Shown here piece after piece: positions 44,130 through 52,330 of a DNA stretch of 64,000 bases; the first letter of the stretch is position 1; each line of letters opens with the position of its first letter. This DNA comes from Bin55 sp963664665 (GTDB taxonomy: Bacteria > Pseudomonadota > Gammaproteobacteria > Pseudomonadales > Azotimanducaceae): the NCBI GenBank assembly GCA_963664665.2, contig CAXXMH010000004.1:744001-808000 (forward strand), given 5' to 3'. The position numbers were made by a program, and so were the translations under genes. The notes under the pieces were generated by a model that saw only the letters and a list, made by a program, of their open reading frames with translations, was not told where the DNA came from and did not search any database.

Positions 44130-45446
44130 GTGATCGAGTTCCGCGGGTCACTTCTGACCCGTACGACTGCGGTATTTGCTCTTGCAGCGACTGCGATTGT
44201 TGCATCTGCCCTTGTGTCCATCAATGCGCTCATCGTTGAGCCATTGATGCAACGCGCCGCGAATAACCAAGCTGCGATTATTGAATTGGCAGCGAACACC
44301 TATTTCGAACTACCGGCTGATCGTCGCGCAGAGTACGAACTGCTCGTGCTAGTCAATCATGATTTGCTCGTCAGTACGATCAAACAAGACATGCCGCAGG
44401 CTACGTGGGATGCTAGCTACTTTTCTCTGCTCCGTGATGCACTTGTGGGAAGTTTCGGATCAGAACTCACGTTTTTTGAGGATGAAGACCACTACTGGGT
44501 CAATCTACCAAACCCGACGGGTGGTCCACTCGAGCTGCAGATAGGGTTCTCGTCGGAGTTCCCTTACTTGACGCAACAGATTGTGGGATTTGCGGTCGTG
44601 ATCGTCGCTGCGATCATCGTGATGCTCGCTTCGTACATCGCGGTCCGACGGATCGCTCGACCTTTGCAGCGAGCGTCTAGCGCAACTGAGCGTTTTCGTA
44701 ATAACACCGCAATCGAACCGATTCCGGTCGAAGGTCCACGCGAGATTCGCACGCTTACCGCAAACCTAAATCAGATGTATGACGAGATCACCGCGTTGCT
44801 CGAGAACCGCACTGCGCTCCTAGCGGGTATTTCGCACGACATACGTACGCCACTGACAAGAATGCGACTCGCGCTTGAAATCCATGGGGATGAGCTCGGT
44901 CAAGACGTCGCAGATCAATTCGCGAACGATCTATCTCAGATGGACGAGCTGGTTGAAAACGCGCTCGAATACGCACGTGGTACCCAGGAAAAACCTGAAC
45001 GTGTTCCTTTCCATTCGTTCTTTACGTCTCTTGTTGACGGAATCGAGACGGATACACCTATTGAGTGGCAAGGGGAAACTCAATTTGAAGTGGAAATTGC
45101 GCCGAGTGCATTCAGTCGAGTCATTACAAATCTAGTTATGAATGCAATCGAATATGCGGTTGATGCGTCTCTCTTCGTCGAAGTTCAAGCGGACCGGGTT
45201 CTCGTTCATGTACGCGACCGCGGGACCGGCATCCCACCCCAAGAGCGTACAAAGGTATTCCGCCCGTTTTACCGTATGGATAGCGCACGCGGCGGCGAGA
45301 ATAGACATAGTGGGTTAGGGTTGGCGATTGTGAAGCAGCTCTGCGACAACTTTGGCTGGTCGGTGACGATTGGCGAAAACGAAGGTAGCGGTGCGGATGT
45401 GAGTGTGACAATTCCTCGATCCCACGTAGCAACGGCCAGCAAGTAA
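44130..45446 (+). CDS. EnvZ-type sensor histidine kinase
   Basis: 438 residues from GTG 44130 (VIEFRGSLLTRTTAVFAL). Two transmembrane helices (about 10-30 and 150-175) enclose a periplasmic sensor domain; a HAMP region follows, then the H box with His236 in GISHDIRTPLTRMRL, N box MNAIEYAV, and G boxes RDRGTGIPP and SGLGLAIVKQL. It phosphorylates the OmpR-type regulator encoded immediately upstream. Signal unknown; EnvZ-like kinases sense osmolarity or envelope conditions. Confidence 0.93.
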   Translation: MIEFRGSLLTRTTAVFALAATAIVASALVSINALIVEPLMQRAANNQAAIIELAANTYFELPADRRAEYELLVLVNHDLLVSTIKQDMPQATWDASYFSLLRDALVGSFGSELTFFEDEDHYWVNLPNPTGGPLELQIGFSSEFPYLTQQIVGFAVVIVAAIIVMLASYIAVRRIARPLQRASSATERFRNNTAIEPIPVEGPREIRTLTANLNQMYDEITALLENRTALLAGISHDIRTPLTRMRLALEIHGDELGQDVADQFANDLSQMDELVENALEYARGTQEKPERVPFHSFFTSLVDGIETDTPIEWQGETQFEVEIAPSAFSRVITNLVMNAIEYAVDASLFVEVQADRVLVHVRDRGTGIPPQERTKVFRPFYRMDSARGGENRHSGLGLAIVKQLCDNFGWSVTIGENEGSGADVSVTIPRSHVATASK

Positions 45447-45495
45447 GCCGAGAATTTCGTCTAACTAAAATCCGCCGTTCAGTTTGGTGCGACGC

Positions 45496-46272
45496 ATGAG
45501 CTACACTCAAATCGGTCTCGATGTTGAAGCGCCTATGGCGCTGATCACGATCAATCGACCTGAGAAACACAATGCGATATCTTTAGAGACACTCGCGGAA
45601 CTTCAGCATGCGGTAGCTGAGGCAGAGCGGGACGAACGCGTGCGTGCCGTGACGATTACAGGCGGCGGTGGTCGAGCGTTCGCCAGTGGATCAGATTTGG
45701 GCGAAGTTAAGGATCGTGACTTTCGGAAAGCACTTGAGCCAATCGTTCAGGGTCTTGCCGATCAACTAGAGCGCTTACCAAAGCCAACCATCGCAGCGAT
45801 TGATGGAATCTGTATGGGCGGTGGCTTGGAAGTGGCATTAGGTTGCGATCTCCGCATCGCGACCCCGAATTCAAAGTTCGCAACACCAGAAGGCAAGCTT
45901 GGCATCATCCCCGGCGGAGGGGCAACCGCTCGATTGCCTCGAATCGTTGGTCGCGGCTGGGGATTAGAAATGTTGCTTATGGGCGAGCCGATATCCGCGG
46001 AACGCGCACTTGCGATTGGTCTCATAACGCGAATTATTGAGAGCGAGAAGCTCATCGACGAAGCACGAGCCATGAGTGAACATATTGCTGAATTCGCCCC
46101 GTTTGTCCCGCACACGATGAAGATGATGGTGAATTTCGGAATGGAAGCGAGCACGGCCGCCGCACAAATGCTTGAGAAATACGCGCAAGGTGCATTAGTT
46201 CAAACCGATGACGCGAAAGAGGGGATTCGTGCTTTTCTTGAAAAGCGCGCCCCAAATTTCAAGGGAAGTTAG
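45496..46272 (+). CDS. Enoyl-CoA hydratase/isomerase family protein
   Basis: 258 residues from ATG 45496. Crotonase motifs are ALITINRPEKHNAIS, the oxyanion GGGGRAFASGSDLGE, and KPTIAAIDGICMGGGLEVALGCDLRIA. Both oxyanion regions are intact, and the second catalytic region EGKLGIIPGGGATARLPR is present. It hydrates enoyl-CoA or rearranges related thioesters. Two MaoC dehydratase genes follow about 60 bp on, a probable acyl-processing operon. Confidence 0.92.
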   Translation: MSYTQIGLDVEAPMALITINRPEKHNAISLETLAELQHAVAEAERDERVRAVTITGGGGRAFASGSDLGEVKDRDFRKALEPIVQGLADQLERLPKPTIAAIDGICMGGGLEVALGCDLRIATPNSKFATPEGKLGIIPGGGATARLPRIVGRGWGLEMLLMGEPISAERALAIGLITRIIESEKLIDEARAMSEHIAEFAPFVPHTMKMMVNFGMEASTAAAQMLEKYAQGALVQTDDAKEGIRAFLEKRAPNFKGS

Positions 46273-46332
46273 TGAAGTACGGCAACAGCGAAAACGCAGA
46301 GTCAAACCCTATCCAACTATTTAGGAGGAAAA

Positions 46333-46872
46333 ATGGCAGTTGATAAATTCTCGGTTGAGGCAAGTCACATCATGATGTTTGCTCGGTCAATCGGTGATGG
46401 AAATCAGATCTACTACGACAAGGAATACGCCAAGGCTGCGGAACCAGGCGCGATCATCGCGCCTCCGACGTTTGTGCAGGCTAGCGCACAGTTTGATCCC
46501 ACCTATGGTCTACGTCCAAGCATGGATGGTATCGGGTGGATGGGATCAGGATCAAACCCGACGAGCGCGATTCGTCGCGAAGCACCTAAAACCGAAGAGA
46601 AAGACTCGGAAGACGGCGGCAGCAAAGGCCAAAGACAGGGCGGTGGTGGCTTACATGCGGAGCAACGATACGTCTATCACCGTCACCCGAAAGTCGGGGA
46701 CGTCTTGACTGCTTCATCTCGCCCAGGTGAGTCTTGGGAACGAGTTGGACGGCGTTCAGGAAAGCTCGTATTTCGAGAGTCAATAACCGAATATCGAGAT
46801 CAAAACGGTGAGTTGGTCGTGACCGCGACAAGCGTTGGCGTGACTACCGAACGGCCTGTCGATCAGAAGTAG
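46333..46872 (+). CDS. MaoC-like dehydratase, N-terminal (HadA/HadC-type) subunit
   Basis: 179 residues. Hotdog fold of the FAS1-type dehydratase group: ASHIMMFARSIGDGNQIYYD, then AIIAPPTFVQAS, and FRESITEYRDQNGELV. An acidic and glycine-rich insert (about residues 80-113, including SEDGGSKGQRQGGGGL) interrupts the fold and is unusual. It probably pairs with the next gene as a heterodimeric 3-hydroxyacyl dehydratase. A strong TAGGAGG site lies 6 bp before the ATG. Confidence 0.88.
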   Translation: MAVDKFSVEASHIMMFARSIGDGNQIYYDKEYAKAAEPGAIIAPPTFVQASAQFDPTYGLRPSMDGIGWMGSGSNPTSAIRREAPKTEEKDSEDGGSKGQRQGGGGLHAEQRYVYHRHPKVGDVLTASSRPGESWERVGRRSGKLVFRESITEYRDQNGELVVTATSVGVTTERPVDQK

Positions 46873-46881
46873 GAGAACGTA

Positions 46882-47289
46882 ATGGCACTAAAAGCAAGTG
46901 AACTGAACATTGGTGATACGTACTCTGAGACGGTCGCTGAAGACTTGAAACGAACTCAGATCGTGATGTATGCAGGCGCATCTGGGGATTACAACCCGGT
47001 GCACACAGACGAACCGTTTGCCACGAAGGTTGCGGGCTATCCGACGGTTTTTGCACACGGCATGCTGACCATGGGCTTAACTGGGCGGATGTTGACAAAC
47101 TACGTCGGCGACGGTCGCCTTACTGAATTCGGTGTGCGGTTTACGAGTCAAGTCTTTCCCGGAGACACTCTACAGTCAACTGCGACAGTAGAGTCTTTGG
47201 AAGACGGTTTGGTAAACCTCTCCGTGTCGACGACCAATCAGAACGGCGTCGAAGTCGCGAAAGGCACCGCTCAGGCGCGTGTTGATTAG
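46882..47289 (+). CDS. MaoC-like dehydratase, catalytic (HadB-type) subunit
   Basis: 135 residues. Hydratase 2 motif with catalytic Asp/His: YAGASGDYNPVHTDEPFA, then VFAHGMLTMGLTGRML. It carries the (R)-specific 3-hydroxyacyl dehydratase/hydratase site. It follows the first MaoC gene by 9 bp, so a heterodimer like HadAB is likely. The operon ends at a clear intrinsic terminator 22 bp downstream. Confidence 0.92.
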   Translation: MALKASELNIGDTYSETVAEDLKRTQIVMYAGASGDYNPVHTDEPFATKVAGYPTVFAHGMLTMGLTGRMLTNYVGDGRLTEFGVRFTSQVFPGDTLQSTATVESLEDGLVNLSVSTTNQNGVEVAKGTAQARVD

Positions 47290-47311
47290 CTCGAGTCAAG
47301 TACTATAAATG

Positions 47312-47338
47312 AGCCGCGGCTTGTCCCGCGGCTTTTTT
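47312..47338 (+). terminator. Intrinsic terminator after the MaoC operon
   Basis: AGCCGCGG - cttgtc - CCGCGGCT followed by a run of T (47333-47338). An 8-bp GC-rich stem with a 6-nt loop, a textbook rho-independent terminator. The mobile element begins directly after its T-run. Confidence 0.9.
47332..47338. repeat. Left target-site repeat of mobile element
   Basis: CTTTTTT directly outside the left inverted repeat; the same 7 bases occur directly outside the right one (50475-50481). It is consistent with a target-site duplication, although IS1595-family elements usually give 8 bp, and low complexity weakens it. Confidence 0.55.
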
Positions 47339-47360
47339 CGGATTTATATACTTGGCTCCA
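47339..47360 (+). repeat. Left terminal inverted repeat
   Basis: Reads CGGATTTATATACTTG then GCTCCA. It matches the reverse complement of 50453-50474 at 19 of 22 positions. Confidence 0.75.
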
Positions 47361-47437
47361 CCTGAAATCTCGTCTACTCTGTCTTCGACACTCGGAGAGA
47401 CGCCACGAGCACGAGCACAATCAGCACTTTCCTACTG

Positions 47438-47771
47438 TTTCAGATGTTCTCCTCTCAGGAAGCCGTGCGCGGATATGCGGAGGATGGGCGATGGCGGGGG
47501 ACGGTGACTTGCCCGAATTGCGGCGGTTGCGAACGGACGACCGCCTCGGAAAGGCGAGTGGCTCGGTTATTACGTTTGTCGCGATTGTGGTGAGGAATTC
47601 ACGGTTCGCACAGGCACCATCTTCGAGCGGTCTCATGTTCCGCTTCACTAGTGGATTTACGCCGTGGACATCATCGTCACAGCGAGGAAGGGCGTGTCTT
47701 CCGTACTGCTTTCGAAGGAAATCGGCGTGACGCATAAAAAACGCATGGTTCATCCTCGTAGGCACTGCGAG
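47438..47771 (+). pseudogene. Degenerate IS1595-family transposase (N-terminal fragment)
   Basis: Translating across two frames gives FQMFSSQEAVRGYAEDGRW, RGTVTCPNCGGCERTT, then after a frameshift near 47548 GEWLGYYVCRDCGEEF, TVRTGTIFERSHVPLH, a TAG stop at 47649-47651, and WIYAVDIIVTARKGVSSVL with LSKEIGVTHKK. This is the zinc ribbon (CPNC...CRDC) plus helix-turn-helix-like region of IS1595/ISXO2 transposases. The catalytic DDE/DDN domain is missing after about 47771. One frameshift, one stop and a truncation show it is inactive. Confidence 0.8.
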
Positions 47772-47839
47772 CTGCACACTCTGGCATCTTTCGTCGCCAG
47801 AGCCTTCGACCGGCGTCTCTCCTACCGGGAACTGGTCCG

Positions 47840-48619
47840 GTGACCGGCGGCACGCCGAAGGGGCTGGACGAAATTGTCGATGCGGTTCTTGCATACCGGG
47901 GCGAGATCTCCAGCGCAGAGCCTGCCTGGTCGCCGGCCGCATGGGGCATCCCGGTAGAGCAGATACTATCGGATAAGGAACTACGCCTCGATGCAGCGCA
48001 TTTCGACTTGGCCATTGAACGTCGCCTGTCCGATCTCAAGGCAGCGGGTATAGCGTTCCTGACCTTGCGCGAGATAACTGCTTCCGTATTCATGCCGCCA
48101 CAACGGCAGTCCCGCAAGTATGTCGAGGACGAGGAATACGGCGTGCCATTTCTGCAGGGTGGGCAAATCACCAGTTTTCGTCCAGTCGGAATGAAAACCA
48201 TCTCGCGCGACTGGAAGAACTTCGACAGTTTCATCATTAACGCCGGTTGGCTGCTTCTCACACGGTCAGGCACGATTGGCAGCGTTGCGATCTGCCCGGA
48301 CGAGTGGGACGGCTGGGCGGCATCAGAGCATGTCTTTCGTATTTTGCCGGACGCCGAAAAATGTCCGCCCGGCTATCTCTATTGCTGTCTGGTATCAGAT
48401 GTAGTGCAGATGCAGTTGTCAGCGCAGGCATACGGCGGTCAAGTCGATGAGCTTACCGAAGAACACATTAGGGATTTGCAAATCCCGTTTCTGAATGAAG
48501 CGGTCAGAGACGACATAAATCGAACGGTCTTGCGCGCAATGCAGGCTCGGTCAAAGGCGGCTGCATTGCTCAACCGTTCCGCCGTTAGGCTTTCCCAAGC
48601 GCTCGTCGATCATGACTGA
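47840..48619 (+). CDS. Restriction-modification specificity subunit (single TRD, HsdS/BcgIB-like)
   Basis: 259 residues from GTG. It resembles one target-recognition half of HsdS: ELRLDAAHFDLAIERRL, FLQGGQITSFRPVGMKTIS, LLLTRSGTIGSVAI, AYGGQVDELTEEHIRDLQIPFL, and a C-terminal helix (AMQARSKAAALLNRSA). Such domains choose the DNA sequence methylated and cut. Two-TRD subunits are longer, so this one may act as a dimer or be a 5'-truncated copy; the frame is open upstream to about 47762 without a good start. It overlaps the next gene by 8 bases. Confidence 0.8.
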   Translation: MTGGTPKGLDEIVDAVLAYRGEISSAEPAWSPAAWGIPVEQILSDKELRLDAAHFDLAIERRLSDLKAAGIAFLTLREITASVFMPPQRQSRKYVEDEEYGVPFLQGGQITSFRPVGMKTISRDWKNFDSFIINAGWLLLTRSGTIGSVAICPDEWDGWAASEHVFRILPDAEKCPPGYLYCCLVSDVVQMQLSAQAYGGQVDELTEEHIRDLQIPFLNEAVRDDINRTVLRAMQARSKAAALLNRSAVRLSQALVDHD

Positions 48620-49175
48620 CAAAGTTTTTTATTTGATCCCACCGGGAAAAATCCGGTGCTTCATTACCGGAAAGCTGCGCAAGGACACACCGGAAGAAAA
48701 CGTGCGCCAGCGGTGGGCGCGGAGCCTTGTCGAGGAATACGGCTACTCAAGAGAGGATGTGGGTATTGAGGTAGCCGTGAAGATGGGCAGTGCCCGAAAG
48801 CGGGCGGACTTAGCTATCTACACCCATGGTAGCCCGCACCGGCAAGCAAACGTCGCCATCGTGATCGAGGCGAAGCGGGACGACACGCTCCCTTCGGACG
48901 ACAACGATGGCGATGGGCAGCTAATCAGCTATATGGCCGCCTGTCCGGCCTGCCGGTTCGGGTTATGGGTCGGCAGCGAGCGACGCGCCTATGAGAAGCC
49001 CGATGCGGGCGGCGTTGATCGTGTTCCCGATATTCCAAGGTTTGGAGCCGACCGGCCCAAGCGCCCGACGCTGGATGATCTGGTCCGCACGCATGAATTG
49101 AACTCGGTTTTCCGCCGCTGCCACAATTACATCTATGCCAACGCCGGGCTGCAAAAAGGGCGATGCCTTCCATGA
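48612..49175 (+). CDS. N-terminal nuclease domain of BcgI-like restriction-modification protein (ends at frameshift)
   Basis: 187 residues. It is an HSDR_N-type PD-(D/E)xK nuclease domain: Asp66 in KRADLAIY, then Glu86-Ala-Lys88 in IVIEAKRD, an intact catalytic core. The last natural residues, HNYIYANAGLQKG, continue in the next frame as KGDAFHELLKL, the usual linker to an N6-adenine methyltransferase domain. One extra base in the A5G3 run at 49153-49160 shifts the frame and gives a premature stop. Originally one protein of about 619 residues, like the RM subunit of BcgI systems. Sequencing error cannot be excluded. Confidence 0.8.
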   Translation: MTDKVFYLIPPGKIRCFITGKLRKDTPEENVRQRWARSLVEEYGYSREDVGIEVAVKMGSARKRADLAIYTHGSPHRQANVAIVIEAKRDDTLPSDDNDGDGQLISYMAACPACRFGLWVGSERRAYEKPDAGGVDRVPDIPRFGADRPKRPTLDDLVRTHELNSVFRRCHNYIYANAGLQKGRCLP

Positions 49176-50469
49176 GTTGCTCAAGCTGATTTTCTGCAAG
49201 ACCTTCGATGAAGAAGAAAGCGGGAAAGAGCTTTTGTTCGGCGTGGATCCGCAGGAGCGGCGCAGTACAAGCGGGCAGCGCCGCTTGATGGAAGAGCGGA
49301 TCGCGCCACTGTTCGACAAAGTACGTGATCGCTACCCCTTCATCTTCGAGGCTGACGAGCGGATCAGGCTGGAAGATCGCGTTGTCGCCTATGTCGTCCA
49401 GGAACTTCAATACATCTCTCTGTTGGACACAGAAACGGACGTGAAAGGCGATGCCTATGAAGAGCTTGTAGGGGCCAACCTTCGAGGTGACCGAGGCGAG
49501 TATTTCACGCCGCGGAATGTCTGTGACATGGCTGTCCGCATGGCGATGTCCCTTTATGACGATTTGGAATTGACATCGTTGAAGGTACTAGACTGCTGCT
49601 GCGGCACTGGAGGATTCCTTGTGTCATGGCTCAACAATCTTCACGCTACTCTGTTGGACCAGGAGCGCGGTCGGCCGCATGGGAAAACATCACCCGAAGA
49701 GCGCGCCCGGCGCAGGCTCCAGCAGGTTTGCACCCGCAATCTGTTCGGTCTCGATATCAACCGCACACTAGTCCGCACCTGTCAGATGAATCTGGTGCTG
49801 CATGGTGACGGATCATCGAACGTCTTTCGGGCCGATTCAGTCCGCTCTCCGGGTGAATGGGGTGCGGAAGTGCGACAGGCTGTCCCATACGGTAAGGTTG
49901 ACGTGCTGTTCACGAACCCGCCATTTGGCGGGAAGGCGAAGATCGACGACGGCCACATATTGAGCCGATATGAGTTGACCGAATGGGACGCGGCATCGGC
50001 GCGTGCATCCCTTCCGGCGGAGCAGTTATTTGTGGAAACGGCGTTGCGGTTTGTGAATCCTGGCGGATATCTGGTCATCGTCGTGCCGGATGGCATCGTG
50101 AACAACCCCGGCTTGATGTACATTCGATCTTGGCTCCTAAGACGCTCCCGGATCATTGCGTCTGTCGGCCTACCTAAGACTACTTTCGCCGCGAGCAAGG
50201 GTATCAAGAACCCAACGGTATTGATCCTACAAAAGCTCTCGGCTGCTGAGGCCAAGAATGCGGATGCTGGAGTGCTTCAGTCCACTTACAACGTGTTCCT
50301 TAGTACTCCGATGACAGCTGGAATCAATAAGCGTGCGAAACCGATCTATCGTCGGCGGCCGGACGGGCAGGAGATCGCTGACGACCACGGGGAACGCATC
50401 CGCGACGATGAAATCAGCGGTGTCGCAGATGCCTTCAAACGTTGGCTTGCTCTGGAGTCAAGCATATAA
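49135..50469 (+). CDS. N6-adenine DNA methyltransferase domain of BcgI-like RM protein (after frameshift)
   Basis: The frame is open from 49135, but real homology starts at KGDAFHELLKLIFCKTFDEE, directly continuing the previous gene. SAM-binding motif I is VLDCCCGTGGFL (Asp153) and catalytic motif IV is NPPFGG (261-266), with GEYFTPRNVCDMAV typical of type I-like N6 methylases. It methylates adenine in the site chosen by the specificity subunit. The gene's last codons (stop TAA at 50467-50469) lie inside the right inverted repeat of the transposon, showing it is a passenger gene. The ATG at 49135 may allow separate expression of the methylase half. Confidence 0.85.
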   Translation: MPTPGCKKGDAFHELLKLIFCKTFDEEESGKELLFGVDPQERRSTSGQRRLMEERIAPLFDKVRDRYPFIFEADERIRLEDRVVAYVVQELQYISLLDTETDVKGDAYEELVGANLRGDRGEYFTPRNVCDMAVRMAMSLYDDLELTSLKVLDCCCGTGGFLVSWLNNLHATLLDQERGRPHGKTSPEERARRRLQQVCTRNLFGLDINRTLVRTCQMNLVLHGDGSSNVFRADSVRSPGEWGAEVRQAVPYGKVDVLFTNPPFGGKAKIDDGHILSRYELTEWDAASARASLPAEQLFVETALRFVNPGGYLVIVVPDGIVNNPGLMYIRSWLLRRSRIIASVGLPKTTFAASKGIKNPTVLILQKLSAAEAKNADAGVLQSTYNVFLSTPMTAGINKRAKPIYRRRPDGQEIADDHGERIRDDEISGVADAFKRWLALESSI

Positions 50470-50474
50470 ATCCC
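50453..50474 (-). repeat. Right terminal inverted repeat
   Basis: Reverse complement reads GGGATTTATATGCTTG then ACTCCA, matching the left repeat at 19 of 22 positions; the methyltransferase stop codon lies within it. Confidence 0.75.
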
Positions 50475-50481
50475 CTTTTTT
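50475..50481. repeat. Right target-site repeat of mobile element
   Basis: CTTTTTT, identical to 47332-47338 on the other side. Joining the two copies would restore an uninterrupted terminator T-run followed by AGCTGTGC. Confidence 0.55.
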
Positions 50482-50656
50482 AGCTGTGCAGAGTTGGTTG
50501 ATGAGCAGTCGGTGGTTGCGAAATCAGGCAGTTTTACAGACCGTAATCGGTTTGGCGTACTTTAGCGAAAGTGTGATGATGATTGCTTTGCGCCTTGCGT
50601 GGAACTCGGCTCCTTAATTCGTCACCGATTAGCCATCGATAGGTGTTTCGTGCGCT

Positions 50657-51379
50657 TCACCACTTCTCAATCGACGTGCGCACGTCGACTTCAAAGGTCC
50701 ATGCGCGTCGCGGTTGATCGTACATGTACTCGTACGCGTCAACGATTCCCGCGAGGTCGATCAATCCCGCTTCTCCGACTTGCTCAGCGTATTGTGGAAT
50801 GCCCTTGATGATTTTGTCGCCACCAATCGGTCCGTCGATGACCACGTGACCGACATGCACACCGTCCGGTCCACATTCTTTCGCTAGTGCTTGTGCGAGC
50901 AGGCGTAAAGCACCTTTGCTGGAATTAAAAGCACCAAAATTCGCACGTCCACGCATCGATGCGCTAGCGCCGGTGAATAGCAAAGTGCCCCCGTTCGGCG
51001 ACATGCGGTTAACGGCTTCTTGCGCGAAGAGAAAACCGCCGAAACAGCAAGTGCGCCAACTCGTCTCGAAGTATTTGGGATCCATGTCAACGATACGACC
51101 TGGCGTGTTGTTGCCGACGTTATAGATCGCGAGTGTCAATTCGTTTTCGCCAGCGGTCGCGAGATTGAATAGTGAAGCGATCGAGTCCGAATCACGTGCG
51201 TCAGTGACTACTCCCGTGGCGTCGTGACCTTGAGTGCGGATATGTTCAGCAACAGCGTCGACGCTTGCCTGAGTTCGACCAGCGACGTACGTGCGTAAGC
51301 CACGTTCTGCAAAACGAACGCCCAATTGCGCTCCTAGTCCATTGAGCGGACCTACGCCAATTACGACTGCAGTTTTCAC
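50657..51379 (-). CDS. SDR-family protein lacking the catalytic Tyr
   Basis: 240 residues with Rossmann opening AVVIGVGPLNGLGAQLGVRF (variant of TGxxxGxG), AGRT, and YNVGNN. The usual YxxxK is replaced by Phe151-N-S-S-Lys155 in AFNSSKGALRLLA, though Ser139 of TGASAS remains. Oxidoreductase activity may be lost or altered; a subgroup of short-chain dehydrogenase-like proteins with the same change and a downstream HVVIDG motif exists to my knowledge. It lies 21 bp downstream of the esterase-type hydrolase gene on the same strand. Confidence 0.85.
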   Translation of the reverse strand: MKTAVVIGVGPLNGLGAQLGVRFAERGLRTYVAGRTQASVDAVAEHIRTQGHDATGVVTDARDSDSIASLFNLATAGENELTLAIYNVGNNTPGRIVDMDPKYFETSWRTCCFGGFLFAQEAVNRMSPNGGTLLFTGASASMRGRANFGAFNSSKGALRLLAQALAKECGPDGVHVGHVVIDGPIGGDKIIKGIPQYAEQVGEAGLIDLAGIVDAYEYMYDQPRRAWTFEVDVRTSIEKW

Positions 51380-51400
51380 GATAAGTTCTGTCCTTTGCCT

Positions 51401-52330
51401 TTAATGACTGAAAGAGTCTTGTAACGCCGCGCAAGCGTCATTCATCGCTTGCCGTGTTGGCGGTACAGTATCAAAATGGGAAAAGAATCCGTGAATGAAT
51501 CCTTCGTAACAGTGCGAACGTGTGGCGACGCCGGCCGCGGAAAGTGCTTCCGCATATTGAAGCCCTTCATCACGAAGTGGATCGAACTCAGCAACTTGCA
51601 CAAATGCTGGAGGCAGATTCGACAGGTCGTCTGCACAGAGAGGCGAGGCGTAAGGATTGGACCGATCTGCTGTATCCGCGTAGTGATTCCAAAACCAATG
51701 CATTGAATCAGCTGTCAACATGTAGCCATCGGCGTTATCTCGGTAGGATGCGGTCTCGAAAACATGACCGTTTGTAACCGGATAAACGAGAAGCTGAAAA
51801 ACCAGCGGCGGTCCGTCCGTGTCTCGAGCCATTTGTGCGACCACAGCAGCTAGGTTTCCGCCAGCACTATCACCTGCGACTGCTAATTGCGTAGGATCTG
51901 CGTCGAGTTCTGCGGCATGCTTGTGTGTCCATACTGTTGCGTCATAGCAGTCTTCGGCAGCTGCTGGAAATCGGTGTTCAGGTGCAAGTCGGTAGTCGAC
52001 GGCGACCACGACACAACCAACTTGGTTACACACCTGACGGGATTGTGCGTCGACAGTTTCCAAGTCGCCAATTACCCAGCCGCCACCGTGGAACATCATG
52101 GTAATGGGAAATGGACCTGTGCCGGGTGGTGTGTAGATTCGAATCGGAATCGAACCGTTTCGACCCTCGATCGTTCGATCGGTTACGCTCGCGACTACGA
52201 TATCTGGTCGAGTTGGCTGCGCGACACGGAACATCGCCCGAGCTGCTGAAATGGGCATGTCAGTCAGCGGAGGTGCATCCGCCTCGGCCAATTGGTCGAG
52301 GAGGGCGCGGTATTCACTCAGTAGAGGCAC
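51401..52330 (-). CDS. Alpha/beta hydrolase, hormone-sensitive-lipase (NlhH/Est) family
   Basis: 309 residues. Oxyanion motif HGGG (81-84) in MMFHGGGWVIGD, nucleophile Ser155 in GDSAGG, acid Asp250 in EFDPLRDEG, and His280 in FIHGFFSH form a full catalytic site. It hydrolyses short- to medium-chain esters or lactones in the cytoplasm. Probably co-transcribed with the SDR gene downstream. Confidence 0.93.
   Translation of the reverse strand: MPLLSEYRALLDQLAEADAPPLTDMPISAARAMFRVAQPTRPDIVVASVTDRTIEGRNGSIPIRIYTPPGTGPFPITMMFHGGGWVIGDLETVDAQSRQVCNQVGCVVVAVDYRLAPEHRFPAAAEDCYDATVWTHKHAAELDADPTQLAVAGDSAGGNLAAVVAQMARDTDGPPLVFQLLVYPVTNGHVFETASYRDNADGYMLTADSMHWFWNHYADTADRSNPYASPLCADDLSNLPPAFVQVAEFDPLRDEGLQYAEALSAAGVATRSHCYEGFIHGFFSHFDTVPPTRQAMNDACAALQDSFSH

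Larger units (their letters stand above)
47339..50474. mobile_element. IS1595-type transposon with restriction-modification passenger genes
   Basis: A 3136-bp unit bounded by imperfect 22-bp inverted repeats (19 of 22 match) and flanked by 7-bp direct repeats. It contains a decayed transposase fragment with IS1595-family zinc-ribbon features, a specificity-subunit gene and a nuclease-methyltransferase gene. Base composition inside is visibly GC-richer than the flanks. The IS1595 family is known to include members with passenger genes. Only the N-terminal part of the transposase remains, so the element is no longer autonomous. It landed in the T-run of a terminator, leaving the upstream operon intact. 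Confidence 0.78.

Noticed and set aside
49140..49175. Programmed -1 frameshift on the A-run of the RM gene
   Set aside because: The two halves need a +1 shift (one base skipped); the standard -1 slippery heptamer would not restore the methyltransferase frame. A homopolymer indel is simpler.
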